Numbered from the stretch's first letter, positions 51,151 to 60,578 are shown. The stretch: 64,000 bases of DNA from Hyphomicrobiales bacterium (GCA_004144595.1 SEEM01000003.1:1-64000), one strand, 5' to 3'. Numbers and translations are program-made. The notes: generated from the sequence alone by a model not told the origin.

Positions 51151-52154
51151 TGCGCCCGCCCTCGATCTCCTACCCGGTGCTGGTCGCGGATATCGGCGGC
51201 ACGAACTGCCGCCTGTCGCTGGTCAGCGATGGCGAGTGTGCGCATCGCCCGCTGGCGCGGATCGGGACGGGCAGCTATCCGACGGCGGAAGCCGCTTTCG
51301 CCGCCGTGCTGGCCGACCTTCCTGAAAAGCCACGTTCGGCGGTGCTCGCGGTCGCCGGCCCGCTCGAAGGCCGGCAGGCACAGTTGACCAATGCCGTCTG
51401 GCATCTCGACGGGCCGCAGATCGCCGGGGCACTCGGCCTTACTCAAGGGCTGATGGTCAATGATTTCGAGGCGCTGGCGGCTTCGCTGTCAGTCCTGAAG
51501 CCGGGCGACCTCTCGACCCTGGTCGATGGCGATCCCGAACCTGACGGCGTGAAGCTGGTGCTCGGGCCAGGCACGGGCTTCGGAGCCGCGGCGCTCCTGA
51601 TGAGGGGAGAGCGCGGTGTGCTGATCCCGACCGAATCCGGCCATATCGGCATCGGGCCCGAAGACCAGACCGAGCAACGCATCTGGCCGGCGCTGAGCGA
51701 GGGCATCCCGCGCCTGACCGTCGAGCATCTGCTGAGCGGCGATGGGCTCGTGCGTCTGCACAAGGCGGTGGCCCACACGTCCGGCATGCTGGAGGCTGAC
51801 GTGAGCGCCGCCGATATCTCCCGGCTCGCCCATGACGGCGACCCGGCGGCGCTGATGGCGGTGGTTTGCTTCTGGCGCCTGCTGGGACGGGTCGCCGGCG
51901 ATCTCGCGCTGGTCTTCAAGGCGACGGGCGGTGTCTTCATCGCAGGTGGGATCGCGCCGCATCTCCTGCCGCTGGCGGACAAGGCGGCGATTCGTGCGGC
52001 CTTCGCCGGCAAGCCGCCGATGGAAGACCTGGCGGAGCGCTTTGCCCTGCATGTGATCACCGCGACGGACGCGGCCGAGCAGGGGCTGGCGGCTATCGCC
52101 GCCAATCTCCATCGCTTCGGGCTCGACGATCCCAAGCGGCTGTGGTTTGGCTGA
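51150..52154 (+). CDS. glk: Glucokinase
   Basis: This 334-aa ROK/glucokinase-type enzyme phosphorylates glucose with ATP. Motifs: VADIGGTNCRLSLV (phosphate 1), VAGPLEGRQAQLTNAVW, NDFEALAASL, LGPGTGFGAAALL (substrate/phosphate 2), ESGHIGIG and GGVFIAGGIAPHLL (adenosine). It matches bacterial Glk. It follows hyi with a 1-nt overlap and precedes an acyltransferase gene by 31 nt. Confidence 0.92.
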   Translation: MRPPSISYPVLVADIGGTNCRLSLVSDGECAHRPLARIGTGSYPTAEAAFAAVLADLPEKPRSAVLAVAGPLEGRQAQLTNAVWHLDGPQIAGALGLTQGLMVNDFEALAASLSVLKPGDLSTLVDGDPEPDGVKLVLGPGTGFGAAALLMRGERGVLIPTESGHIGIGPEDQTEQRIWPALSEGIPRLTVEHLLSGDGLVRLHKAVAHTSGMLEADVSAADISRLAHDGDPAALMAVVCFWRLLGRVAGDLALVFKATGGVFIAGGIAPHLLPLADKAAIRAAFAGKPPMEDLAERFALHVITATDAAEQGLAAIAANLHRFGLDDPKRLWFG

Positions 52155-52185
52155 GCGGCCTTCCCACCACGTCGCATAGGTCCGC

Positions 52186-53232
52186 GTGCAGCCCATCCAT
52201 TCGATCCAGGTCCTGCGCGCGCTCGCGGCCTTCATGGTCGCGATCCACCATGTCCAGCCGGATGCGGCCGTGGTCGCGGCGCATGCAGGCCTGAGCTTCA
52301 CGCGCAGCGACCTGCTGCCCTGGATGGCGGGCGTCGACATCTTCTTCGTCGTCTCCGGCTTCATCATGGTCCATGCCTCGCAGGACCTGTTCGGGCGGGA
52401 CGGCGCTGCGGGCCTGTTCCTGAAGCGCCGCCTGGCCCGCATCGTGCCGCTCTACTGGACGGTGACGACCGTGTTCCTGCTGGTCGGGCTCGCGGTCCCC
52501 GCCATGCTCAATTCCGGCGTGCCGAGCCTCCAGCAGATCATCGGTTCCTACATGTTCTGGCCGGTCTTCTCGACGCAAGGCCTCGTCCAGCCGGTCTATT
52601 CGCTAGGCTGGACGCTGAATTACGAGATGCTGTTCTACGCCCTGTTCGCGGCCGGCCTGATGCTGCCGCCGCGCTGGACCTTGCCGGCGACCGCGCTGTT
52701 GCTGGCGCTACTGGTCGGCACGGAGAGCCTGCACGGACCGCTTCCGCTACCCTTCGGCTTCTGGGGCCAGCCGATCGTGCTGGAATTCGCCGCGGGCATG
52801 GGCATCGCAGTCCTCCGGCAGAAGGGCTTGCGCCTGCACGGGGCGTTGCGGATCGCCGTCGCACTCGCCGGTGCCAGCTTGTTGGTCGCGGCTGCCCATG
52901 TCCCGGGCGCGGACGGCGCCTGGAGCAGCGTGCTGTGGCGCGGCGGGGGCGCCGTCTTCCTGATGCTCGCTGCCGGTTGCGGCCGCGAGGGCATCGTGCC
53001 GCCATGGCCTGTCAAGGCGCTGGCCGCGGTGGGCGATGCGTCCTATGCGCTCTATCTCGTCCACCCGTTCGTAATCCGGGGTATGCGCGAGGTGGTGCTG
53101 CGGCTCGGCCTGCAGTCACCGGCGCTGTATATCGCGCTCGCGCTCGCCGGTTCCGTGGTGGCCGCGCTGCTGCTCCACCGCTTCTTCGAGAAGCCGGCGA
53201 CCCGGCTGGCCCGGCGGTGGTTGGAAGGCTGA
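52186..53232 (+). CDS. Acyltransferase 3 family membrane protein (OafA/YrhL-like)
   Basis: This 348-aa protein has about ten membrane helices and the acyltransferase 3 signatures: IHSIQVLRALAAFMVAIHH (R and H motif), GVDIFFVVSGFIM, FLKRRLARIVPLYW and DASYALYLVHPFVI. Such proteins O-acylate polysaccharides or other sugars in the envelope. The GTG at 52186 is the start. It may be co-transcribed with glk but has no obvious link to it. Confidence 0.88.
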   Translation: MQPIHSIQVLRALAAFMVAIHHVQPDAAVVAAHAGLSFTRSDLLPWMAGVDIFFVVSGFIMVHASQDLFGRDGAAGLFLKRRLARIVPLYWTVTTVFLLVGLAVPAMLNSGVPSLQQIIGSYMFWPVFSTQGLVQPVYSLGWTLNYEMLFYALFAAGLMLPPRWTLPATALLLALLVGTESLHGPLPLPFGFWGQPIVLEFAAGMGIAVLRQKGLRLHGALRIAVALAGASLLVAAAHVPGADGAWSSVLWRGGGAVFLMLAAGCGREGIVPPWPVKALAAVGDASYALYLVHPFVIRGMREVVLRLGLQSPALYIALALAGSVVAALLLHRFFEKPATRLARRWLEG

Positions 53233-53244
53233 GGCGCCGGAGCT

Positions 53245-53601
53245 CTAGCTCAGCTTCGTGCCCTTCAAGGATTGGCCGACCACGCCGCCATCCTTGCGGC
53301 GCTGCGCCCGCTTCGACTTGATCGTGGCGACATGCTCGGGCTGCGGATAATAGCCGCGCTCCATGATCTCCAGCGAGTATTCCTCATAGGTGAGGCCGAG
53401 AGCCGAAGCGTTTTCCTCGCGCCTGAGCGCGATCTCGCGCGGCTTCTTCCAGGCCTTGCGATGAGCGAAGCGCCAATCGAAATAGCGGCCGATCGTGCCC
53501 GAGCCGGTGGCGGCGCGGCGCTTGCGTTGCTTCAGCGGAGGGCCGCCGTTGTGGCCTATCCCGATCGGGCGTTCGCGGGGCATCGCTCTTTTAGGACTCA
53601 T
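53245..53601 (-). CDS. Conserved hypothetical protein with GIGHNGGPPL motif
   Basis: This 118-aa basic protein begins MSPKRAMPRERPIGIGHNGGPP and continues with an RKR-rich segment (QRKRRAATGSGT), WRFAHRKAWK and LGLTYEEYSLEIMERGYYP. The HNGGPPL word recurs in many small rhizobial proteins near phage or nucleic-acid genes; its meaning is unknown to me. A nucleic-acid-binding role fits the basic charge only. It converges on the acyltransferase gene. Confidence 0.65.
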   Translation of the reverse strand: MSPKRAMPRERPIGIGHNGGPPLKQRKRRAATGSGTIGRYFDWRFAHRKAWKKPREIALRREENASALGLTYEEYSLEIMERGYYPQPEHVATIKSKRAQRRKDGGVVGQSLKGTKLS

Positions 53602-53720
53602 CAGGGCTCGATCCCATCACGATAAGGCGCGCAACGATGCTGGCAAGGGGCGTGCCAGGCTTGCGGACGTGACAGGGCGGCGGCGGCGGTCTATCCCGCA
53701 GGCCGAACATAGGACGGATC

Positions 53721-55526
53721 ATGGCCCCCTTGCTGCATCTGCGCGACGTCGCGCTCACCTTTGGCGGACAGCCGCTGCTCGAAGCCGCCGAGATCGCGGT
53801 CTCGGCCGGAGAGCGAGTCTGCCTTGTCGGCCGTAACGGATCGGGCAAATCGACGCTTCTGAAGATTGCGGCGGGGTTGGTCGATCCCGATCATGCCGAG
53901 CGCTTCGTCCAGCCGGGCTCGACCATCCGATACCTGCCCCAGGAGCCGGATTTCACCGGCTACCGGACTTCGCTCGCCTATGTCGAGGCGGGGCTCGGGC
54001 CGGGCGACGACGCCTATCGCGCGCAATATCTGATCACGGAACTCGGCCTGACCGGCGAAGAGGACCCCGCCACCATGTCCGGCGGCGAATCGCGCCGCAC
54101 GGCACTGGCGCGGGTGCTGGCGCCGGAGCCCGATATCCTGTTGCTGGACGAGCCGACCAACCATCTCGACCTGCCGGTGATCGAATGGCTGGAGCAGGAA
54201 TTGCAGTCGCTGCGCTCGGCCATGGTCCTCATCAGCCATGACCGGCGCTTCCTGACTTCGCTGTCGCGCGCGACGATCTGGCTCGATCGCGGCGTGACGC
54301 GGCGGGCCGAGAGAGGATTCGGCGAGTTCGAAGCCTGGCGCGACGAGGTGCTGGCGCAGGAGGAACTCGACCGCCACAAGCTCGACCGCAAGATCGCCCG
54401 CGAGGAGGACTGGCTGCGCTACGGCGTCAGCGCCCGGCGCACGCGCAACCAGCGTCGGCTCGGCGAACTCCATTCGCTGCGCGACCAGCGCCGCACGGCG
54501 CGGGCCGCTCAGGGCAATGTCCGGCTGGAGGCGAGCGAGGCGCAGACCTCCGGCAAGCTCGTCATCGAGGCGATCGACGTTGCCAAGGCCTATGGCGACA
54601 ATGTCGTGATCAAGAACCTGTCGCTGCGCGTCGCACGCGGTGACCGGATCGGCATCGTCGGGCCGAACGGCGCCGGCAAGACCACATTGATCAACCTGCT
54701 GACCGGGGCGCTCGCGCCCGATAGCGGCACGGTGAAGCTCGGCACAGCGCTGGAGATGGTGACGCTCGACCAGCGTCGCGAGAGCCTCGACCCGGCGACG
54801 CCGCTCGGCGACGCGCTGACCGGGGGCGGTTCCGACCAGGTGATGGTCGGCGACACGCCGCGTCATGTCATCGCCTATATGAAGGACTTCCTGTTCCAGC
54901 CGTTGCAGCGGCGTACGCCGGTCGGAGCGCTCTCCGGCGGCGAGCGTGGACGCCTGATGCTGGCGCGGGCGCTGGCCAAGCCCTCCAACCTGCTCGTGCT
55001 GGACGAGCCGACCAACGATCTCGACCTCGAGACGCTCGACCTGCTGCAGGAACTGCTCGCCGATTACCAGGGCACGGTGCTGCTGGTCAGCCATGACCGC
55101 GACTTCATCGACCGTGTCGTCTCGGCGGTGCTGATCTCGGATGGCGACGGGGTCTGGACCGAATTCGCCGGCGGCTATTCCGACATGCTGGCCCAGCGCG
55201 GGCGCGGTGTCGGGGCCAAGGCGCGGCCGATCGAGAAGGCATCGGTTGCGGTGTCGAAGGCTGCGGCGGCGCCGGCCGCATCCGCCTCCAAGCGCAAGCT
55301 CTCCTTCAACGAGAAGCATGCGCTGGAGACGCTGCCGAAGAAGGTCGAAGCACTGCAGGCGGAGGCCGCGAAGCTCAATGCCGCCGTGGCAGGCGATCTC
55401 TATACGCGCGATCCGAAGCTCTTCGCCAAGGCGACGGCGCGGCTGGAAGAGGTCGCACGCGAGATCGGCGACGCCGAGCAGCGCTGGCTGGAGCTGGAAA
55501 TGCTACGCGAGGAGATCGGGGCGTAG
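53721..55526 (+). CDS. ABC-F family ATPase (Uup-like)
   Basis: The 601-aa soluble protein has two ATP-binding cassettes: Walker A GRNGSGKST at about 37, signature MSGGESRR, then the ABC-F linker (about 190-270), a second Walker A GPNGAGKTT, signature LSGGERGR, and a C-terminal coiled coil (residues 520-601). No membrane part exists. ABC-F proteins act on the ribosome; the C-terminal coiled coil points to Uup rather than EttA. Monocistronic. Confidence 0.92.
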   Translation: MAPLLHLRDVALTFGGQPLLEAAEIAVSAGERVCLVGRNGSGKSTLLKIAAGLVDPDHAERFVQPGSTIRYLPQEPDFTGYRTSLAYVEAGLGPGDDAYRAQYLITELGLTGEEDPATMSGGESRRTALARVLAPEPDILLLDEPTNHLDLPVIEWLEQELQSLRSAMVLISHDRRFLTSLSRATIWLDRGVTRRAERGFGEFEAWRDEVLAQEELDRHKLDRKIAREEDWLRYGVSARRTRNQRRLGELHSLRDQRRTARAAQGNVRLEASEAQTSGKLVIEAIDVAKAYGDNVVIKNLSLRVARGDRIGIVGPNGAGKTTLINLLTGALAPDSGTVKLGTALEMVTLDQRRESLDPATPLGDALTGGGSDQVMVGDTPRHVIAYMKDFLFQPLQRRTPVGALSGGERGRLMLARALAKPSNLLVLDEPTNDLDLETLDLLQELLADYQGTVLLVSHDRDFIDRVVSAVLISDGDGVWTEFAGGYSDMLAQRGRGVGAKARPIEKASVAVSKAAAAPAASASKRKLSFNEKHALETLPKKVEALQAEAAKLNAAVAGDLYTRDPKLFAKATARLEEVAREIGDAEQRWLELEMLREEIGA

Positions 55527-55629
55527 AACCCTTCCATCCGATTTCCGCATCCGCCCGCGCGCAAAAGCGCATTTACGGCCGCGCTCATTCGTTTCAAACA
55601 TCGTGACATCAAGATCGCAGGGAATGACC

Positions 55630-56376
55630 ATGAGACTGAAGGGCAAGACGGCGCTGGTCACCGGCGCGGCGCAGGGGTTCGGTTTCGGCATCGCCGAGAC
55701 CTTCGTGCGTGAGGGCGCGCGCGTTGCGGTGCTCGACATCAATGGCGACAAGGCCAAGGAAGCCGCCAAGGCGATCGGCCGCAAGGCCTTTGCCGTGACC
55801 TGCGATGTCGGCAAGGCCAAGAGCGTCGACAAGGCGGTCGAGAAAATCCTCGCCAAGGTCGGACGGCTCGACATCGTCGTGAACAACGCCGGCACCACCC
55901 ATCGCAACAAGTCGATGATCGAGGTGACCGAGGAGGAGTTCGACCGGGTCTTCGCGGTGAACGTGAAGTCGATCTACCTGATGGCGCGGGCGACGGTGCC
56001 GCATTTCCGGCAGCATGGCGGCGGCGTGATCCTGAATATCGGCTCGACGGCGGGCCTGCGTCCGCGCCCGGGCCTGACCTGGTACAACGGCTCGAAGGGG
56101 GCGGCGAACCTGATCTCGCAGTCGATGGCGGTGGAACTGGCGCCGGACAAGATCCGCGTCAACGCGATCGCGCCGGTCGCGGGCGAAACGCCGCTGCTCG
56201 CCACCTTCATGGGCGAGGATACGCCGGAGCGCCGCGCGCAGTTCACGGCCTCCATCCCGTGGGGCCGGTTCTCGACGCCGCAGGACATCGCCAACGCGGC
56301 GCTGTTCCTGTGCTCGGACGAGGCCGACATGGTCACGGGCTCGGTGCTGGCGGTCGACGGCGGCCGCTGCGTCTGA
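55630..56376 (+). CDS. SDR-family oxidoreductase
   Basis: This 248-aa short-chain dehydrogenase has TGAAQGFGFG at 11-20 (TGxxxGxG), NNAGTTH, the serine in ILNIGSTAGL and YNGSK (YxxxK) near 155, and the C-terminal PQDIANAALFLCSDEADMVTGSVLAVDGG. I chose ATG 55630, six nt after GGGA; ATG 55624 is too close to it. The aspartate after the second strand (LDINGDKA) suggests NAD(H). Substrate unknown; 3-oxoacyl-type or sugar alcohol are common. Confidence 0.9.
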   Translation: MRLKGKTALVTGAAQGFGFGIAETFVREGARVAVLDINGDKAKEAAKAIGRKAFAVTCDVGKAKSVDKAVEKILAKVGRLDIVVNNAGTTHRNKSMIEVTEEEFDRVFAVNVKSIYLMARATVPHFRQHGGGVILNIGSTAGLRPRPGLTWYNGSKGAANLISQSMAVELAPDKIRVNAIAPVAGETPLLATFMGEDTPERRAQFTASIPWGRFSTPQDIANAALFLCSDEADMVTGSVLAVDGGRCV

Positions 56377-56440
56377 GCGACGATGTCTTCCCGTCGTGCT
56401 GCGGCGCGCGGTGTCGCAGCGCAGACAAGGACGACGCCGT

Positions 56441-57331
56441 TCAGGTGGCTTTCATCAGGGTGATTTCCTGACGGAGCATGACGGTGCCGTCCGGCTCGAA
56501 GCCGCGCTGCTCCAGCGTGATGCCAGGGTGCTTCGCATCGCCTTCGATGCGGAAGAGATGCCAGGAGCCGCGTTCGCCATGGCCGCGCGGGCCGATCGAC
56601 GCCGAAGGTACGCCGATGATCGGCACGTCGCGTTGGAGGCCGGCCCGCCAGGCCAGCGAGAAGCTGTGATTGTGGCCGTGCAGGACGAGGTCGGCACCCT
56701 TGCGCTTCAGCATCGCCTCGAAGGCGGCGGCATCGACCAGCTCGCGGCCGCGCTTGGCGCCGCCGACATAAGGCGGGTGGTGGATCAGCACGACGCGAAT
56801 CAGGCCTTCGTCGCGGGCGCGGTCCAGCAGCGCTTCGGTCCGGGCGATCTGCTCGCTGCCGACGCGGCCCGTCGCCATCAGGGGCAGGGTCGGCACGCCG
56901 CTGTTGACCCCGATCAGCGCGACGGGCCCGCGGCGGCGATACCAGGGATAGCCCGCCTTGCCCTCGTCATCGGCGATCCAGGGCGCGAGCAGCCCGGCCA
57001 GCGGCTTCAGCGACGAGCGGGCGTAGGTATCGTGATTGCCTGGCACGAAACTGACCGTATCGCGCGGGCCGAGCGTGTCGAGGAACGCAATCGCGGTCTT
57101 GAATTCGTTGGGCAGGCCGATATGGGCGACGTCGCCTGTGCAGGCGACATGATCGGGAGCCTGGGAATGAATATCGGCGACGATGCGCGCCAGGACATCC
57201 ATGTCATGGGCATGTCGGCGCTTACGCCGCCAGTTGACGTAGCCGGTCGCGCGCTTGCCCAGAAGCTGATGCAGGGAAAACCCGGCGAGCGGGCCGAGAT
57301 GCGGGTCGGACAGATGCGCGAGCTTGAACAC
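56441..57331 (-). CDS. Calcineurin-like metallophosphoesterase
   Basis: This 296-aa enzyme carries all metal motifs: DPHLG near residue 9, CTGDVAHIG, VPGNHDTYA, VVLIHHPPYVGG and VLHGHNHSFS. It resembles the CpdA/3',5'-cyclic nucleotide phosphodiesterase-like branch but substrate cannot be fixed. It is monocistronic, converging on the SDR gene. Confidence 0.9.
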   Translation of the reverse strand: MFKLAHLSDPHLGPLAGFSLHQLLGKRATGYVNWRRKRRHAHDMDVLARIVADIHSQAPDHVACTGDVAHIGLPNEFKTAIAFLDTLGPRDTVSFVPGNHDTYARSSLKPLAGLLAPWIADDEGKAGYPWYRRRGPVALIGVNSGVPTLPLMATGRVGSEQIARTEALLDRARDEGLIRVVLIHHPPYVGGAKRGRELVDAAAFEAMLKRKGADLVLHGHNHSFSLAWRAGLQRDVPIIGVPSASIGPRGHGERGSWHLFRIEGDAKHPGITLEQRGFEPDGTVMLRQEITLMKAT

Positions 57332-57410
57332 GCTCTAGCGCTTGCCCCCGCATGAGGCCGTCAGTCAAGCGCGCCGTGGCGCGCCTGGACTGCGAAAGGG
57401 TCCGAAGACC

Positions 57411-57527
57411 TCAGTTGGCGGCGCCGGTCAGTTCCGACACGATACGCGAATCGGTCATGGTGACGGCGGGCTTCCAGACATAAGCCGGCTTGGCCCTGAG
57501 GCGGGCAATGATGAAAGAGAGAAGCAT
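57411..57527 (-). CDS. Possible 38-aa small protein (DUF1127-like start)
   Basis: The ATG at 57527, with AGGA about 10 nt upstream, opens MLLSFIIARLRAKPAYVWK and ends SELTGAAN. The opening resembles DUF1127 proteins (MLLSLIxAKIRxWxRY...), which in rhizobia can bind RNA or act in phosphate and carbon use, but the usual LSDRELxDIGI ending is absent. It may be a decayed or unrelated member. Longer in-frame start at 57602 lacks a ribosome site. Confidence 0.4.
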   Translation of the reverse strand: MLLSFIIARLRAKPAYVWKPAVTMTDSRIVSELTGAAN

Positions 57528-57663
57528 GGTCGTGGTGTCCTGTGGGATCGGCGGCGGTATCTGCCTCATTTGGGGCGCGTTTGTGGCAGAACAACCGATC
57601 AACTTGACGGTCCGTCATGCGGTTTTTGCATAGACAATTAACTCGGCCTTGAGAATCCTCGGG

Positions 57664-58176
57664 ATGCAATCAGCGACACCTCCGCCAGCCGCTATCGATC
57701 CGGAGAAGCCGCGCTCGATGGGGCAGCGCGCGCTGACGCGGTTGTTGCATCTCTATTTCCGCTTCGCGCGCGGCATGACATTCGGCGTGCGCGCCGTCGT
57801 GCTGAACGATCGCGGCGAGGTCTTCCTGATCCGCCACACCTATGTGCCCGGCTGGCATTTCCCGGGCGGCGGGGTCGAGGTCGGCGAGACCGCGGAATTG
57901 TCGTTGGAGCGCGAATTGTCGGAGGAGGCAGGCATCGCCCCGACCGCGCGGCCGGTCCTGCACGGGCTGTTCTTCAACCGCAGGATTTCGCGGCGCGACC
58001 ATGTCGCCGTTTATGTCCTGCGGCAGTTCCGGGTCGACACCGTCAAGCAACCCGACCGCGAGATCGCCGCAGCCGGCTTCTTCCCGCTGGCCAATTTGCC
58101 GGAGGGTACGACACCGGCGACGCGGCGGCGGCTGGCGGAGATCATCTCCGGGCAGCCGCCCTCGACGGAGTGGTGA
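57664..58176 (+). CDS. NUDIX hydrolase
   Basis: The 170-aa product has the NUDIX box GGGVEVGETAELSLERELSEEAGI (matching Gx5Ex7REUXEEXGU in outline) around residue 75, preceded by RGEVFLIRHTYVPGWHFPG. The N-terminal 40 residues are a helical extension. I chose ATG 57664; a TTG at 57649 adds five residues. Substrate unknown (nucleoside diphosphate derivatives are typical). It converges on the lyase-like gene with a shared hairpin. Confidence 0.88.
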   Translation: MQSATPPPAAIDPEKPRSMGQRALTRLLHLYFRFARGMTFGVRAVVLNDRGEVFLIRHTYVPGWHFPGGGVEVGETAELSLERELSEEAGIAPTARPVLHGLFFNRRISRRDHVAVYVLRQFRVDTVKQPDREIAAAGFFPLANLPEGTTPATRRRLAEIISGQPPSTEW

Positions 58177-58187
58177 GGGCGGCTGCC
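58151..58187. terminator. Perfect 13-bp hairpin between NUDIX and lyase-like genes
   Basis: GGCAGCCGCCCTC (58151-58163) and GAGGGCGGCTGCC (58175-58187) pair exactly around an 11-nt loop that contains the end of the NUDIX gene. It could terminate both convergent genes; there is no T-run. Confidence 0.55.
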
Positions 58188-58194
58188 GGGCCTG

Positions 58195-59718
58195 TCAGTT
58201 GGCGCTTTTCGCCAGCGTGCCGAAATCGGCGTCGAGCTTCGCCAGGCCAGCCGTGATCTTCGCACGGCGGTCCTTGATCCAGCCGTCCTGGCGATCGAGC
58301 CGCTGCTTCGCTTCTGCCAGCATCCGATCCATCTCGGCCGGCTGGGGGCCTCCCGACGTGGCGCGGTTCTTGATGATCGCGATGGGATCGAGCGTCGAGC
58401 GGAACTCGGCCTCGCTCATCGGCAGCTCCGTCGCGGCGAGCCCCATCTCTGGCGCCGCCTTGCGATAGATCGCCTGCGCCTGCGCATAGGGAAACTCGGT
58501 CGGCTTGATGTTGTTCAGCTTGGCGTAGTCGACGACCTCGGACGCGAAGTGGTGGCCCGCGCGGAAGGGCAGCTTGTATTTCCGCATCAGCACGTCGGCG
58601 AGTTCCTGCGACGCCGTCCAGTCGCTGTTGAGCTCTTCCAGCGCGCGTTCCGGATCGATGGCGAGCGCCTTCAGGATGCGGTCGAGCCCCTGCAGGGCCT
58701 TGGTGGCGCTGTCGGTCATGGCGCTGTTCGCCTTGGCGTCCTTGGCATCGGGCATGCCGGGCGGGATGTTATGCGCCCTGAAGACCGGGCCCATCGCCAG
58801 CGAGAGCACGGTCGAGGCGTCCTCTCGCGTGCCGTTCAGCAGACCCGGATTCCGCTTCTGCGGCATGGCGCTTGAGACGTAGGTATTGCCGCCGCCTTCG
58901 CGCAGGATGATCCAGGGCCGCGACTGCGCATATTGCGTCATCACGTCCTCGATGAAGCCGCCGACATGCAGGGCGATGCCGGTGACGATGCCGCTGATTT
59001 CGACCGGCAGGTCGGCCGCGGCGATCTGCGAGGCATCATAGGCATTGTCGACAAGGGCGGCGAAGCCGAGATAATCCGCCATGCGCTGGCGATCGAGCGG
59101 CCAGCTCGTCCCGTTAAGCACGGTCGTGCCCATCGGCGAGCGATCGACACGGGCATAAGTCTCGCGGATGCGCTGTGCGTCGCGATCGAGCCCGGCGGCG
59201 AGGCCGAGCAGGTAATGCCCGTAGCTGTTGGGCTGGGCAGCGACACCGTTGGTGTAATTCGGCACGATGGTGTCGCGATGGGCCGCAGCCAATTCGACCA
59301 TGGTCCGCGTCGCCCGGTTCAGCTGGTCGGCCAGCGTCAACAGCCGGTCGCGCATGATCGCGGCGCGATAGGTCGCGTGCATGTCCTGGCTGGAGCGGCC
59401 GGCATGGATCAGGGTGACCTCGACCCCGGCTTCCTTGATCATCAGGGGCTCGAAGCTGATGACGGTCGAAGGCCGCCTCGCCCAGGGCTGGTTGCCGGCC
59501 TCGATCACCTTGGCGATGCCCTGCGCCAGCTTCGGCGCCAGCGCCCGGTCGAGCAGGCCCTGCTCGGCATTGATGACCGTGCTCGCCTTGTTCATCTCGC
59601 CAAGCCAGAAGAATTCGTCCCGGATGGGCTCCTTCGGCGGCGCCGGCTGCTGGGCGTGAGCGGGCAAGGCAATCGCCACCAGTAACAGGGCGGTCGCAAG
59701 CGGCTTATATCCGGACAT
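58195..59718 (-). CDS. Exported argininosuccinate-lyase-like protein
   Basis: The 507-aa product starts at ATG 59718 with a signal peptide (MSGYKPLATALLLVAIALPAHAQ) and belongs to the fumarase/aspartase superfamily: EVTLIHAGRSSQDMHATYR, a long helical core, and the signature SSAMPQKRNPG around 280. In place of the family's catalytic YTHLQxAQP it has YTNGVAAQP, so the usual His is Asn. Cytoplasmic lyases are about 460 aa and have no signal peptide. A periplasmic location and changed active site suggest a different substrate. Monocistronic. Confidence 0.85.
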   Translation of the reverse strand: MSGYKPLATALLLVAIALPAHAQQPAPPKEPIRDEFFWLGEMNKASTVINAEQGLLDRALAPKLAQGIAKVIEAGNQPWARRPSTVISFEPLMIKEAGVEVTLIHAGRSSQDMHATYRAAIMRDRLLTLADQLNRATRTMVELAAAHRDTIVPNYTNGVAAQPNSYGHYLLGLAAGLDRDAQRIRETYARVDRSPMGTTVLNGTSWPLDRQRMADYLGFAALVDNAYDASQIAAADLPVEISGIVTGIALHVGGFIEDVMTQYAQSRPWIILREGGGNTYVSSAMPQKRNPGLLNGTREDASTVLSLAMGPVFRAHNIPPGMPDAKDAKANSAMTDSATKALQGLDRILKALAIDPERALEELNSDWTASQELADVLMRKYKLPFRAGHHFASEVVDYAKLNNIKPTEFPYAQAQAIYRKAAPEMGLAATELPMSEAEFRSTLDPIAIIKNRATSGGPQPAEMDRMLAEAKQRLDRQDGWIKDRRAKITAGLAKLDADFGTLAKSAN

Positions 59719-60062
59719 CGGTCGTCTCCGTTCGGACAGGCGAGATCGCCTGTGGCTTCCCTGGGCTGTTCCCCCGCCTGGAACCTGGAGTTGAGACCAT
59801 AGCGACGCAGCCGACAAGTCACCTCAAGCGATCAAAGCCGAATGGATGCAGGGCGCTCGAGTGCCGTATCGCTGCGCATCAGATTTTTAGAAAAGGAGAT
59901 TCCACATTGCGGTCTGATGCTGTAGAGGCGCTTTCATGATGATCCGCCCGAGCCTGCGAGACCTGCGACGACCGGCGCGCTGAATGCGCCCTCCCGGTCA
60001 TGCGCCCGCACGCGCCTGGCTTCGCTCAGCCGATCCGCCTCCCGCGCCAGACGTCGATCATC
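59719..60062. other. 344-bp gene-free divergent region with repeat
   Basis: It separates the lyase-like gene (minus) from the GNAT gene (plus) and contains copy 3 of the 45-bp palindromic repeat at 59876. No further gene is visible. Confidence 0.6.
59876..59920. repeat. 45-bp palindromic intergenic repeat, diverged copy 3
   Basis: It starts GCATCAGATTTTTAG and ends CGGTCTGATGC, with perfect 8-bp ends (GCATCAGA/TCTGATGC) and the same GAAAA...ATTCCAC interior as copies 1 and 2. It has kept pairing while changing sequence. Confidence 0.65.
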
Positions 60063-60578
60063 ATGACATCCCTGCCTCTGACCATCCGCCACGAACTCCC
60101 CGTGGACGCCGCCGCGATCGAGCGCCTGCACGAGCGCGCCTTCGGCCCCGGCCGCTTTGCCCGCACAGCCTTCCGCCTGCGCGAGGGCGTGCCGCCCGAT
60201 CACGGCCTGTCCTATGCCGCCCATGTCGGCACCTTCCTCGTCGGTTCGGTGAAGGTGACGGCGGTTCTCGCCGGCGGCCACAAGGCGCTGATGCTCGGCC
60301 CGCTCACCGTCGATCCCGCTTTCGAGGGCCGGGGCATCGGGGCTGCGCTGATGAACCGCTCGATCGACGCGGCGCGCGAGGCCGGACATGACCTGATCAT
60401 GCTGATCGGGGACGCGCCCTATTACGCCCGCTTCGGCTTCAAGGTTCTGCCGCCAGGCCAGCTCGTGCTGCCGGGGCCGGCCGATCCGGCGCGCTTCCTC
60501 GCACTGGAACTGGTCGAGGGCGTGCTGAAACAGCGCAGCGGGGCGGTGACCTCGATGCGCTTCAGCTCTGACGCCTGA
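60063..60578 (+). CDS. GNAT-family N-acetyltransferase (YhbS-like)
   Basis: This 171-aa enzyme starts at ATG 60063. It has IRHELPVDAAAIERLHERAFG, the acetyl-CoA loop LTVDPAFEGRGIGAALMNRSI and the C-terminal IMLIGDAPYYARFGFKVLPP, which matches YhbS-type GNATs. The longer frame from 60000 lacks a ribosome site. Substrate unknown. It overlaps the next gene's 3' end (62652 to 60562) by 17 nt, convergent. Confidence 0.88.
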   Translation: MTSLPLTIRHELPVDAAAIERLHERAFGPGRFARTAFRLREGVPPDHGLSYAAHVGTFLVGSVKVTAVLAGGHKALMLGPLTVDPAFEGRGIGAALMNRSIDAAREAGHDLIMLIGDAPYYARFGFKVLPPGQLVLPGPADPARFLALELVEGVLKQRSGAVTSMRFSSDA

